From CAYPJE01 sp964410945 (GTDB lineage: Bacteria; Fidelibacterota; Marinisomatia; Marinisomatales; TCS56): a stretch of DNA of 46,911 nucleotides. This document shows, in pieces, positions 34,649 to 43,561 of the stretch. The first letter of the stretch is position 1. Each line of letters opens with the position of its first letter. The stretch covers positions 1 to 46,911 of the forward strand of contig CAYPJE010000024.1 of NCBI GenBank assembly GCA_964410945.1. Reading direction: 5' to 3'. Position numbers and translations under genes: made by a program. The notes beneath the pieces are model-generated. The model saw only the letters and a program-made list of their open reading frames with translations. It was not told the DNA's origin and did not search any database.

Positions 34649-35080
34649 TTAATCCGATGGTAGATTTACGAAAGTACTCCAGAAATGAGTTACTTCATTA
34701 ATCATTTTAAAATACTCATCAATATCAATCGGTTTTGTGAGATAGCAATTGGCATGGTTTTGATAACACTGGTGGATATCCTTTTTATCCTGTGAAGTTG
34801 TCACAACAACGACTGGTATCGACTTCAATGCTTGATTTGATTTTACCTGGCGCAGAACCTCCTGGCCATTGGTCTTTGGCAGATTTAGATCAAGTAGTAT
34901 TAGGTTTGGTGGTTTGGAACTTGATTCTTCCTGGCTTTGAAGCAGGTCAAGTGCTTCCGAACCATCGTTTACTATTTGGAGGTCAATATCAAAAGGACAT
35001 TCGCGCAATGCTTTCTGTACCAACAGTACATCACCGGGATTATCCTCAACAAGTAAAATATTCATCTGCTTCTTAGTCAT
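34649..35080 (-). CDS. Single-domain response regulator, Rcp1-like
   Basis: A 143-residue receiver with nothing else. It has ILLVEDNPGD, the phospho-Asp at 64 (LILLDLNLP), VVVVTTSQDKKD and YLTKPIDIDEYF. The loop with GQEVLRQVKSNQALKSIPVVV is typical of Rcp1, the partner of cyanobacterial phytochrome kinases. ATG 35080 is chosen because it overlaps the end of the kinase gene by 8 bases; upstream codons in frame lie within that gene. It would relay phosphate from the kinase encoded next to it, whose H-box is of the Cph1 type. Confidence 0.88.
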   Translation of the reverse strand: MTKKQMNILLVEDNPGDVLLVQKALRECPFDIDLQIVNDGSEALDLLQSQEESSSKPPNLILLDLNLPKTNGQEVLRQVKSNQALKSIPVVVVTTSQDKKDIHQCYQNHANCYLTKPIDIDEYFKMINEVTHFWSTFVNLPSD

Positions 35081-37361
35081 TTTTGAGTAATTCCGTATTC
35101 TTTGGTAATGAAAATGTGAATTCCGAACCATCATCAGGTTTAGATTTCACTGATATTTTTCCACCATGTCTTTCAATAATCCGCTTGCAGATCGATAGAC
35201 CGATCCCTGTTCCGGGATACTTTTCACGCGTGTGCAGACGCTGAAATAAATCAAATATTCTCGCTGTATGCTCAGACTTGATACCGATTCCATCGTCCCG
35301 CACGGAAAAGAACGAATAATTTTCTGTTTGTCGGCATGAAATATAAATTACCGGCGGTAATTCTCCTCTAAATTTGATTGCATTGCCAATTAAATTTTGA
35401 AACACCTGAGCGATCTGAACATCATCGGCGGTTATTACCGGTAATTTATCATATTTGATAACCGCCTGATTTTCTTCAATGGCCAGTTTTAAATTCTTCA
35501 ATACATCAGTGATAATTTGATCACAATCCACTGTGGTGAATTTCTTTCCCTGAGTACCGACCCGTGAATACTGTAATAATCCATTGATCAGAGCCTGCAT
35601 CCGCTTAGCCCCATCAACGGCAAAATCAATCATTAAATCGGCTTCCTCATCCAACTGGTTTTTATATTCTTTCTCAATTAATCTGACATAGCTTGAAACC
35701 ATTCGCAGCGGTTCCTGCAAGTCATGTGAGGCGGCATAGGCAAATTGCTCCAGTTCCTGATTACTCCGTTCCAGTTCCCTGGTATATTCCTGAAGTTTAT
35801 GCTGGATATGCTTAAGCTCAGTCACATCAGTCAGACTCAGAAGATGATGGTCGGCTGTTTCGATATCCGGTGGTTGAGTATAGTGCAGCAGGACATGTTT
35901 ACGTTTGTTGGTAACAGTTATTATCTGGACTTCGGCAGTGAACTGTTCGCGCCCGGCTATCAGTTTGGTAAGTATTGCATCGAGGATTTCTTTCTCATTA
36001 TTCTCCCGGGTATTATTATTTAGTAGTTTAAGGAGAGCGGTTTTATCTTCCGCCTCAAAGAGTTTAACAGCTGAATTATTACAATCTACAATTTTCATCA
36101 TCGCTAAAAATTGATCTCTGGTATCCGGATTTTTATGGTAATGTGCGATCAATTCCTTTAAGTCATTAAAGCCGCTGATCTGTATTAACTTAATTGCTTC
36201 TTCGATGTTAAGCTCAAGAATGGCGGCCGCAGTGGTTTGAAAAATTGACCGGTACCTTTGTTCACTGTTGTTCAATTCCTGCTCAACCCGGCGACGCTGA
36301 AGGGCGATCGAGGCCTGGTTTACATAGGTGTTAATCAGACCTGTATTCGGTTTATAGTCCTGGGGAGTGATTAGAATTGCCGAAGCCAATAACTCATTGT
36401 CATAAGCGAATCCAATTGAGTGACAATCGATATCATTAGCGGCCGTTATGAGCCTGCTTCTTATCGAATTTGAGAGATCAAGTTTATCCACCGGACAACC
36501 AATGGTAAGTTTTCCGGTCAATAAAACCGATAAATTTGATTGATTTACATCTCCATATAAACCAACTGGATCGTGATCCAGGTTTTGAATGAATTTGTTA
36601 AAATAATTGCCCCGGCACTCAATGGACTTAATGCAGGCATTATTGTGCGTGGAATAGGAGAGCATAATAACAATTCCATCGTCCAGGCAACTCAATAAGT
36701 CCTTGGTGATCAGTTTATAAATTTCAATCTTTGTATCCGGTTCGACAAATTGAATGGCAGCCTGGGACAGGAAAGCCAGTTCGGTGGCTATTTTTCTTTC
36801 CTTATTCTGGGCTTGCCGGCGCTCAACAATTTCATATTTCAGATTATGATGTAAGCGGGCGTTTTTCAGTGCAATAGCTGCATACATTGCCAATGTTTCC
36901 GCCAGTGACAAATCATTTTCATTAAATGGTAGATTTGGCCGACTGACACACATTGCACCGGAAACTTCACCATCAGTAACAAAAGGAACGGAAAGGATAT
37001 GCTCGGTCTGCTCTTTTGGTGTGCCGGGGATTTGGTAACCATTGGGCGATGCTTCGGAATGGTTTAAAATAATCCCGTGTTTCTGCTTGATGGCATTGCC
37101 GGTCAGACTGTTGTCCACGGTTACATCGGCTGAAAATATTTGGTCCTGGTATTCTGAATTGAGGCTGATTAATGGAATCAATCGGAAGCCATCATCATCA
37201 AGGTTGAAAATAATACAGTCTTCAGCCCCCAGTATTTCAATTGAGCGATGTGAGACTCGTTCCAACACCTCATTCAACTCAAGACTCCCGGTCATATAGT
37301 GAATTATTTCCAGGAGCTGGCTGTGGTGATCACTCTGATTAATGTTTTTTTCTGATGACAC
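35073..37361 (-). CDS. GAF-GAF-PAS histidine kinase, Cph1-type core
   Basis: A 762-residue protein starting at GTG 37361. It holds two GAF domains (about 10-165 and 195-355), a PAS-like unit (about 365-520), a short coiled coil, then HisKA with AASHDLQEPLRMV (His546), which is the bacteriophytochrome Cph1 class, and HATPase_c (NLIGNAIKFRG, DDGIGI, GTGIGLSICKRIIERHGG). No bilin-binding Cys or PHY domain is apparent, so light sensing is not supported. It is followed by its likely partner regulator, overlapping by 8 bases. A candidate sigma-54 element lies about 210 bases upstream. Confidence 0.88.
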   Translation of the reverse strand: MSSEKNINQSDHHSQLLEIIHYMTGSLELNEVLERVSHRSIEILGAEDCIIFNLDDDGFRLIPLISLNSEYQDQIFSADVTVDNSLTGNAIKQKHGIILNHSEASPNGYQIPGTPKEQTEHILSVPFVTDGEVSGAMCVSRPNLPFNENDLSLAETLAMYAAIALKNARLHHNLKYEIVERRQAQNKERKIATELAFLSQAAIQFVEPDTKIEIYKLITKDLLSCLDDGIVIMLSYSTHNNACIKSIECRGNYFNKFIQNLDHDPVGLYGDVNQSNLSVLLTGKLTIGCPVDKLDLSNSIRSRLITAANDIDCHSIGFAYDNELLASAILITPQDYKPNTGLINTYVNQASIALQRRRVEQELNNSEQRYRSIFQTTAAAILELNIEEAIKLIQISGFNDLKELIAHYHKNPDTRDQFLAMMKIVDCNNSAVKLFEAEDKTALLKLLNNNTRENNEKEILDAILTKLIAGREQFTAEVQIITVTNKRKHVLLHYTQPPDIETADHHLLSLTDVTELKHIQHKLQEYTRELERSNQELEQFAYAASHDLQEPLRMVSSYVRLIEKEYKNQLDEEADLMIDFAVDGAKRMQALINGLLQYSRVGTQGKKFTTVDCDQIITDVLKNLKLAIEENQAVIKYDKLPVITADDVQIAQVFQNLIGNAIKFRGELPPVIYISCRQTENYSFFSVRDDGIGIKSEHTARIFDLFQRLHTREKYPGTGIGLSICKRIIERHGGKISVKSKPDDGSEFTFSLPKNTELLKND

Positions 37362-37744
37362 GATTATTAATTATTTGTTTATTCCCGAATAAGATAATTA
37401 TCCGGTGGAATCTTCTATATTATCGCATCGGTACTGATGATTCAATGCATTGGTTAGTGCTTGACCCATCTTACAGGAGCTATTTTCCCCATTTATGAAC
37501 ATAGTATGATTACCACCAATAACCCGGCGAAAAAATGATTATATGAATCCTCTTATTTATTTGATGTTAAACAAGCAAATATTATGCCGATATGAATATT
37601 TATACTACAGATATTTACTGATGAGATACTGAGAAGATTGATGGGATCGGTTCACTTGGCCTGAATCACAATATTGAATTACATCTTGAATAGCTGTTTT
37701 GTTAATTGAAATCTATAATTAAACTAGCGACTGCTAATATTCAA
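37362..37744. other. AT-rich divergent intergenic region
   Basis: This 383-base gap lies between the leftward kinase unit and the rightward conserved protein at 37745. Apart from one sigma-54-like element (37574-37589) I see no repeat, RNA or gene. The in-frame TTG at 37706 could extend the right-hand gene. Confidence 0.5.
37574..37589 (-). promoter_or_regulatory. Sigma-54-like promoter for the GAF kinase unit
   Basis: On the minus strand this reads CGGCATAATATTTGCT. GG-N10-GC spacing is exact, with GGCA at -24 and TTGCT at -12. It is close to the element upstream of the chemoreceptor gene. The leader to GTG 37361 would be about 200 bases, which is long. Confidence 0.45.
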
Positions 37745-38488
37745 ATGCATACCAAAATGGCTGAGCAACAACAGATAACCATTACTTATCAGTTTATTCT
37801 TTCAAGCAAGCGAGAGTTAAAGTATCAGATAGAATTGGACCAGGATACCCTGGAATTGAAAAACCCAAATACTGATCAGCTACCGGAATGGACACGGTTG
37901 GACTATGAACCACGCTGTAAATCTTGCTCATTATTTGATTCCGATCAGAAATACTGCCCGCTGGCTGTTAATCTTTGCGGACTTGTAAACCTGTTTAAAG
38001 ATATTGATTCTTATGAGGTCGTTGATTGTCGTGTAACTACCCGGGAACGGATTTATACCAAAGAACAGATATCCATTCAATCGGCATTGAGTTCACTGAT
38101 CGGGATTATCATGACGACCAGCGGTTGTGAACATCTGGATTATCTGCGGCCAATGGTAAAATTTCATCTTCCCTTTGCCTCAATTGAAGAAACCATTTAC
38201 CGGGCCGCTTCGATGTATCTTCTGGCACAGTATTTTAAATCCAAGCATGATATGGATCATGATTTATCTCTTACCGGACTTGCCGACATCTATGAGAATA
38301 TTGATAATGTAAACGCACAATTATGTCACCGGATCAGAAACGCAACCAATAAAGATGCCAGCCTGAACGCAGTTGTTGTCCTGGATGTGTTTGCTAAAAT
38401 GGTACCCATGTCGATTGAGGAGACTCTGCAGGTATTTGAACCTTTATTTGGTAAATACTGGAATAATAATTACACCTCTGGTAGGTAA
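37745..38488 (+). CDS. Conserved Cys-rich protein, DUF6901-like
   Basis: About 247 residues from ATG 37745; ATG 37757 and TTG 37706 are other candidate starts and none has a clear ribosome-binding site. The features are an opening beta-rich segment (ITITYQFILSS), LPEWTRLDYEPRCKSCSLF, YCPLAVNLCGLVNLF with several Cys, then a conserved block SLIGIIMTTSGCEHLDYLRP and ASIEETIYRAASMYLLAQYF. I recall this pattern from a family called DUF6901, found mainly in environmental Gram-negative bacteria, with no known function. The Cys cluster could bind a metal. It has no signal peptide or membrane segment. A palindromic repeat region overlaps its last codons. Confidence 0.65.
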   Translation: MHTKMAEQQQITITYQFILSSKRELKYQIELDQDTLELKNPNTDQLPEWTRLDYEPRCKSCSLFDSDQKYCPLAVNLCGLVNLFKDIDSYEVVDCRVTTRERIYTKEQISIQSALSSLIGIIMTTSGCEHLDYLRPMVKFHLPFASIEETIYRAASMYLLAQYFKSKHDMDHDLSLTGLADIYENIDNVNAQLCHRIRNATNKDASLNAVVVLDVFAKMVPMSIEETLQVFEPLFGKYWNNNYTSGR

Positions 38489-38712
38489 ATATTGCCTGCC
38501 TGCCGGTAGAATTTTTACCTGTTTTCATCCGCCTCTGCACGCCTACTGCGTAGGCGGGTGGACAGGAGACACCGTGCTTGCACGGGGAGGATTGATTTCT
38601 CATCCGCTTCGGCGCGATGTTGCCTTTCGAGCATGGCGGATGATCTTGCCGTAGTCCCGATGTATTGGGACGAAAGCGGGTCATGTAATGGGGACCACGG
38701 GTTTACCCGTGG
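38483..38712. repeat. Composite palindromic repeat region (six hairpins)
   Basis: Within 230 bases there are six inverted repeats in a row: AGGTAAATATT/AATTTTTACCT (38483-38520, one mismatch), GCCTAC-TGC-GTAGGC (38541-38555), CCGTGC-TT-GCACGG (38572-38585), TCATCCGC/GCGGATGA (38600-38643), GTCCC...GGGAC (38654-38671) and CCACGGGT-TT-ACCCGTGG (38695-38712). The stretch is clearly richer in G+C than its surroundings and has no credible gene. This looks like several REP-type or MITE-like elements inserted together. The leftmost arm reaches into the stop codon of the preceding gene. Confidence 0.7.
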
Positions 38713-38752
38713 GGCTCCATTCTTGAAGAGTCCATTTATCTATGATGTCTAT

Positions 38753-38768
38753 AGGCATAATATTTGTA
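38753..38768 (+). promoter_or_regulatory. Sigma-54-like promoter for the SBP-kinase gene
   Basis: AGGCATAATATTTGTA has the GG of the -24 element and TTG at -12, with GT in place of GC at the correct ten-base spacing. The first 14 bases after A are nearly identical to the minus-strand element at 37574-37589. Predicted transcription starts about 50 bases before ATG 38829. Confidence 0.35.
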
Positions 38769-38828
38769 AGAAATTAAATAATTGAGATTAATATTGGTTG
38801 GTGGTGTTAATACATTCAAGCCAGGTAA

Positions 38829-40982
38829 ATGCTGAAAAATGAATCAAAAGTCATGAATAAACAAATTCATCTATGTATTACCTTACTGGTATCACTGGTG
38901 CTTCTGATACCGGCATTATTTGCTGATGAAGCTGATATTATTGAGGTACGTGGACATTTTAATTATCCCCCTTACGAATATCTGGGTGAAACTGGTAGCC
39001 CGGTAGGTTTTGATGTAGATATCATCACTGAAGTGGCTCGAGTCATGAATCTGAACATTAATCTTGAACTTGGTCCCTGGGATGAAGTAACCGCCGATCT
39101 GAAAAGTGGCAATATTGATGTTTTAATGGGGGTGTATTACACACCAGCACGGGATACCGTATATGACTTTTCAATACCATATGAAACAGTATCCTATTCA
39201 TTGTTCGTAAACCGGAATTCTCAAATCAAAGAATTGCGTGATTTAACCGGAAAATCGATTGTCCTGGTCTCAGGAGGTATCAGCCTGGGTTTCATTGAAT
39301 CACAGAATCTTTCCGCAAGTATCAATCTGGTCAATTCGGCTGAAGATGCCCTCCGTTTATTGGCAGCGGGTATGTACGATTGTACAATTTTACCTAAAAG
39401 GCTGGGACAATACAGTCTGGAAAAGCACGGCTTTATAAACATAAAGCCGGTTGGTTCTTTACTGCTTCCCCGAAACCTGGGATTTGCCGTTTCAGAAGGT
39501 AATGAAGATTTATTGAATATTCTCAACCAGGGAATTCGTTCCCTGAAAAACAGTGGAATTTATGAGCGTAAACACCAGGAATGGCTGGAAGTGTATGATG
39601 AAAACCAGATGGTGGCCAGAAGATTTCTACAGTTGGCTATCTGGGTCGGAATAATTCTCATCCTGTTGTTTATGCTGAGTGTGGCCGGCATCGCTGTGTT
39701 AAAGCGGCAAGTGGATGAAAAAACCAAGCATTTGCAGGAGGAAATTAAAGAGCGTCAAAGAGTTGAGAATGCCCTCCATCAGGCCAACCAGATTCAGGAT
39801 GTCGTGTACAGGATTGCCAACGCGGCACGAAGTTCAGGTAACCTGGATGAACTATATCGAGTCATTCAAATCAATCTATCAGGAATTATCGACACCTCTA
39901 ATTTTTATATTGCCCTGATCGATGAAGAAAAACAGGAAATCACGTTCCCGTTATTTGTCGATGATCGAGATCCAAATCCGGGCCCAATCTCAGTTGATTC
40001 CGGTATTACAGGATATTTGATTAAACAGAAGAAACCATTGTTTTTCTCCAAAGACCAGATCGAGAATCTGCGCGAGGAAATGAAAATCGACCTGATTGGC
40101 GTTCCTTCCAAACTGTGGCTGGGGGCCCCCTTGCTATTAGCAGATAAGGTGATTGGAGCAGTAGTTGTTCAAAGCTATGAAGATGAGAACCTGTATTCAG
40201 AGAAAGACCTGGAAGTATTGGAATTTGTCTCAAACGAAATTGCCGACGCCATCAACAGCAAACAGGTAACTGAAAAAATCATTAAATCAGAAGAAAAATA
40301 CCGGATCCTGTCCACTCAGCTGACCGAAGCAAATGGCATGAAAGAATTACTGTTGGACGTCATTACACATGATCTAAAGAACCCGGCTGGTGTAGTATAT
40401 GGAATGAGTGAAATGCTGATTGACGAAGATCCGGAAAATGAAGAATTGGAATTGATCAATCAGAGTTGTAGCAATCTGCTGAAAGTCATAGAAAATGCTG
40501 CTCTGCTGTCGAAAGTGACACTGGGAGATGAAATAACGCGGAATAAAATCGATATTGCCGAGATAATCAGATCGACGGCTAATGACTATAAATCGATTAT
40601 CACAGAATCTGACATGATCTTCGATTTCGACAATGATAAACCAATTATAGTTAATGCAAATCCAATCATTGCCGAAGTATTTAAGAATTATATAAGTAAT
40701 GCAATAAAATATTCAGCGGATGGGAAAAAAATAAAGGTAGAGATTGTTGATGACGGACAATTTGTTACGATCAATTATCTGGATTATGGTCCAACAATAC
40801 CGGCGGAAAAACGACCGCTTGTCTTCGATCGTGGTGTCAGGCTGGAACCAGGTGCCAAACGGGGCCGTGGCTTAGGTCTGGCGATTGTTAAACGGATTGC
40901 GGAAGCTCACGACTCTGAGGTTGGCGTTTTGCCCAATGAACCACAAGGCAATGTGTTCTATTTGAAAATGCCGGCGGCCTGA
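38829..40982 (+). CDS. Periplasmic solute-binding (SBP_bac_3) - GAF - histidine kinase
   Basis: A 717-residue membrane sensor. An N-terminal signal or anchor segment (about 11-33) precedes a family 3 solute-binding domain (about 38-265) with FNYPPYEYLG, PVGFDVDIITEVARVM and VLMGVYYTPAR, the amino-acid-binding fold used in BvgS-like kinases. A membrane helix follows (about 272-296), then a GAF domain (about 330-475), HisKA with DVITHDLKNPAG (His514) and HATPase_c (NYISNAIKYS, GRGLGLAIVKRIAEAH). ATG 38829 is used; ATG 38853 is possible. It probably senses a small polar ligand in the periplasm. No response regulator gene is adjacent. It converges on the receptor gene with a 10-base gap. Confidence 0.88.
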   Translation: MLKNESKVMNKQIHLCITLLVSLVLLIPALFADEADIIEVRGHFNYPPYEYLGETGSPVGFDVDIITEVARVMNLNINLELGPWDEVTADLKSGNIDVLMGVYYTPARDTVYDFSIPYETVSYSLFVNRNSQIKELRDLTGKSIVLVSGGISLGFIESQNLSASINLVNSAEDALRLLAAGMYDCTILPKRLGQYSLEKHGFINIKPVGSLLLPRNLGFAVSEGNEDLLNILNQGIRSLKNSGIYERKHQEWLEVYDENQMVARRFLQLAIWVGIILILLFMLSVAGIAVLKRQVDEKTKHLQEEIKERQRVENALHQANQIQDVVYRIANAARSSGNLDELYRVIQINLSGIIDTSNFYIALIDEEKQEITFPLFVDDRDPNPGPISVDSGITGYLIKQKKPLFFSKDQIENLREEMKIDLIGVPSKLWLGAPLLLADKVIGAVVVQSYEDENLYSEKDLEVLEFVSNEIADAINSKQVTEKIIKSEEKYRILSTQLTEANGMKELLLDVITHDLKNPAGVVYGMSEMLIDEDPENEELELINQSCSNLLKVIENAALLSKVTLGDEITRNKIDIAEIIRSTANDYKSIITESDMIFDFDNDKPIIVNANPIIAEVFKNYISNAIKYSADGKKIKVEIVDDGQFVTINYLDYGPTIPAEKRPLVFDRGVRLEPGAKRGRGLGLAIVKRIAEAHDSEVGVLPNEPQGNVFYLKMPAA

Positions 40983-40992
40983 TTATTCTTTT

Positions 40993-43404
40993 CTAGAAAT
41001 CATCTTCAAAATCATTTCCACCACCATTGCGGTCCGGAGAGCGCTGTTGACGGAAATTGTTGAAATTATAACTTAAGGTAAGGATCACAGTGGGGGCATT
41101 GCGGGAGGAACGATTGTAAGAATAAAAACCGCTCCCCGTGCTGGTTGATTCACGCACTGATGAACCGAAAATATCATTGATTTGAAGCGTGGCTGATAAT
41201 CGGCGTTCCAAAAACTCCTGTCTGATTCCCAGATTACTGGAGGTTCGTCCTTCGGTTGTGCCCTGGGAAGTAACCGATGGGCTACTATAGTGGCTAGAAA
41301 ACTGGACCCGGGTATTCTCTCCAAAACGAAAGGTATTGTTAAATCTTATATTCCAGTTATTGCTGATACGGTGATATTGTTCTTCGTTGATATTGGCATC
41401 CACCTCGTAGCGATATATATTGCCGGTCAGATTTATTTCCCACCATTTGATTTCCCGCAGATTAAACATCAGTTCCAGGCCTTGAGAATTACTGCTTCCG
41501 ACATTTTCGGAAGTGTGTAACATTATATTCGGTGCATAGACTGATTTTATTCGCTCGATTACGTTGATTGTATTGCGATAATAGGTTTCGACTGATAACA
41601 AATTTTTTCGAAATGGGAATTGAAAACCTAATTCAAAGGAATTTACATATTCTGGCTTAAGATTGGGATTCCCCTGCCGGACATTATATGCATCGGTTCT
41701 GGTAATAAATGGTTCCAGATGCCAGCCACGGGGACGGTTTATCCGCTTGGAATAACTGGCCATCAGTTGGATCATTTCATTTATTTTGTATGAGCTGTGG
41801 ACACTTGGAAATACATCCCAACGCTCTATACTGTAACCGGTATTATCATCAGCTGGATTAATCTTGCGATCAGTCAATTCACCACGAATCCCAAACTGGT
41901 AACCGAATTTTTCCGACTCACGGGCCAGCATCGAGTACAGGGCATGAATATTGCGCCGGTATTCAATGCTATGGCCATAATCTGGCTGAAGGATAAATTG
42001 ATTAGTCAGTGTATCCCATTCGGACTGGCTGGTTATATCCTCACTGAAACCAAGACGGCCATCATACCCGCCCTCGAATTTGAGTGCCGTGGTCAAGTTC
42101 TGCTTATGGTTGATTTGCAGCTGGATCCGGTTGGACGGACCATCTTCGGTGGATAATTGGCCGGACGTGACAGTTTGATCCGGGCTGGTTAATTTATTGC
42201 TGGATTCCTCACCACCTTCGCGCCGGAAATAGTTCAGCCGGACTGAAAACTCATTTTCAGTACCGAACCGGTGGGCGTAATCACTGGATATAACCAGCAT
42301 GGCACCGCCCCGTTCGGTTTCACTTGCGCTGGTATAAAAACTGGGATTAACAAATTGATCGGTATACTCTTCATAATTCAGATCAGAGCCCCGTTTCATA
42401 CGATAATTACCGCTGCGAAAACTGATACCAAGATTGTCTTCCGGACTCAGGAAAAACTGAATTTCTCCATTCAAACCCATCCGTCGGCGATTAAATAATG
42501 AAGTTCCTTCAGAGTGTACAGTCAGGCTTGAATTGTCGTATGTGGTTCTATTTAATGTTTCTGATATCCCGGGATGGGATCGGAAATCATAATTCGCACC
42601 AAATGAGATGCTGCCGAATCCATTCCGGTAGCTGAATAAAAAATTACCACCATATTTTTCATCCAGTCCGGTGTTTGAATTAACCAGACCGCTAATGCCT
42701 TCCAGCCGCCGTTTTTTTGTGACGATATTGATGATGCCGGATATTCCTTCCGGATCGTATTTGGCCGATGGATTGGTTATGATTTCTATATTTTCAATTG
42801 TTGTAGCCGGTATCTGCTGAAGGGCATCGTTGGCATCAAGTGCCGTCGGACGGTTATCAATCAGTACCGTAAAACTGGAACTGCCCCGCAATTGGACATT
42901 GCCTTCTATATCAACATTAATGGACGGTACATTTTCCAGAATATCAATGGCGGTACCGGAAAGCGATGAATATTCCTCCCTGACATTGACAACCTTCTTA
43001 TCGATCTGGTATTCCACCAGTGGTTTGTCGGCCAGCACATTTACTTCCTCCGCCTCCAGTATCTTCTGCTGAAGTAGTATTTCACCCAGGTTAATCTGCA
43101 TCTGATTCCGATTCAGCCTGATATCACCAATCGACTGGTTTTCATAGCCCATGAAACTGATTTTGAGATAATACATCCCTGGTCGTAGATCGGAGAGGTG
43201 AACATGGCCATCCCGGTTGGTGGTCGCACCGGAAATGAAGCTGCTGTCCCGCGAACTATACAGCATTACATTGGCATATTCCAGCGATCGGGATGAATTG
43301 GCATCTATCACCTGGCCTGTAATTGTCCCTGATGGCATATCAGGACGTTGAGCGGATAAGCCTGAAAAAGTAATTAGCATCAAGATTATGGATCTGATAT
43401 TCAT
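40993..43404 (-). CDS. TonB-dependent-receptor-like outer-membrane beta-barrel protein
   Basis: An 803-residue protein with a signal peptide (MNIRSIILMLITFSGLSAQ), a carboxypeptidase-regulatory-like beta domain (about 27-110, GTITGQVIDANSSRSLEYA), a plug-like region (about 125-235, with IDILENVPSINVD, LRGSSSFTVLIDNRP and EGISGIINIVTKK) and a large barrel rich in alternating aromatic strands to the C-terminus. It fits the Bacteroidota-type outer-membrane family with a peptidase-like N-domain. The tail ends in acidic DFEDDF after a Gly/Asn stretch. There is no SusD-like partner, so the substrate is unknown. No ribosome-binding site is evident before ATG 43404. Confidence 0.87.
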   Translation of the reverse strand: MNIRSIILMLITFSGLSAQRPDMPSGTITGQVIDANSSRSLEYANVMLYSSRDSSFISGATTNRDGHVHLSDLRPGMYYLKISFMGYENQSIGDIRLNRNQMQINLGEILLQQKILEAEEVNVLADKPLVEYQIDKKVVNVREEYSSLSGTAIDILENVPSINVDIEGNVQLRGSSSFTVLIDNRPTALDANDALQQIPATTIENIEIITNPSAKYDPEGISGIINIVTKKRRLEGISGLVNSNTGLDEKYGGNFLFSYRNGFGSISFGANYDFRSHPGISETLNRTTYDNSSLTVHSEGTSLFNRRRMGLNGEIQFFLSPEDNLGISFRSGNYRMKRGSDLNYEEYTDQFVNPSFYTSASETERGGAMLVISSDYAHRFGTENEFSVRLNYFRREGGEESSNKLTSPDQTVTSGQLSTEDGPSNRIQLQINHKQNLTTALKFEGGYDGRLGFSEDITSQSEWDTLTNQFILQPDYGHSIEYRRNIHALYSMLARESEKFGYQFGIRGELTDRKINPADDNTGYSIERWDVFPSVHSSYKINEMIQLMASYSKRINRPRGWHLEPFITRTDAYNVRQGNPNLKPEYVNSFELGFQFPFRKNLLSVETYYRNTINVIERIKSVYAPNIMLHTSENVGSSNSQGLELMFNLREIKWWEINLTGNIYRYEVDANINEEQYHRISNNWNIRFNNTFRFGENTRVQFSSHYSSPSVTSQGTTEGRTSSNLGIRQEFLERRLSATLQINDIFGSSVRESTSTGSGFYSYNRSSRNAPTVILTLSYNFNNFRQQRSPDRNGGGNDFEDDF

Positions 43405-43492
43405 AGAAAAATTATTGTGTATGGTGAAACATTAATCGCGAAAACCGGGTCGGAAGTTCCATCAACCCAGCGTGAATTACAAGCAATGCATT

Positions 43493-43542
43493 AAAGAAAA
43501 AACCGGTTGGATCGTCGATTTATTATCCGATCCAACCGGTTT
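43493..43542 (-). terminator. Strong intrinsic terminator of the chemoreceptor gene
   Basis: AAACCGGTTGGATCG (43500-43514) and CGATCCAACCGGTTT (43528-43542) are perfect 15-base complements around a 13-base loop. On the minus strand the stem is followed directly by a T-rich run. It starts 19 bases after the chemoreceptor stop and precedes the receptor gene. Confidence 0.9.
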
Positions 43543-43561
43543 GATTAATTAAGGATTAAAA

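Noticed and set aside
35073..37361. Bacteriophytochrome
   Set aside because: The histidine-kinase core and Rcp1-like partner fit the Cph1 class, but there is no PHY domain and no recognisable bilin-binding Cys.
38541..38712. CRISPR array
   Set aside because: The repeats are different hairpins with no constant unit and no regular spacers, and no cas genes are present.
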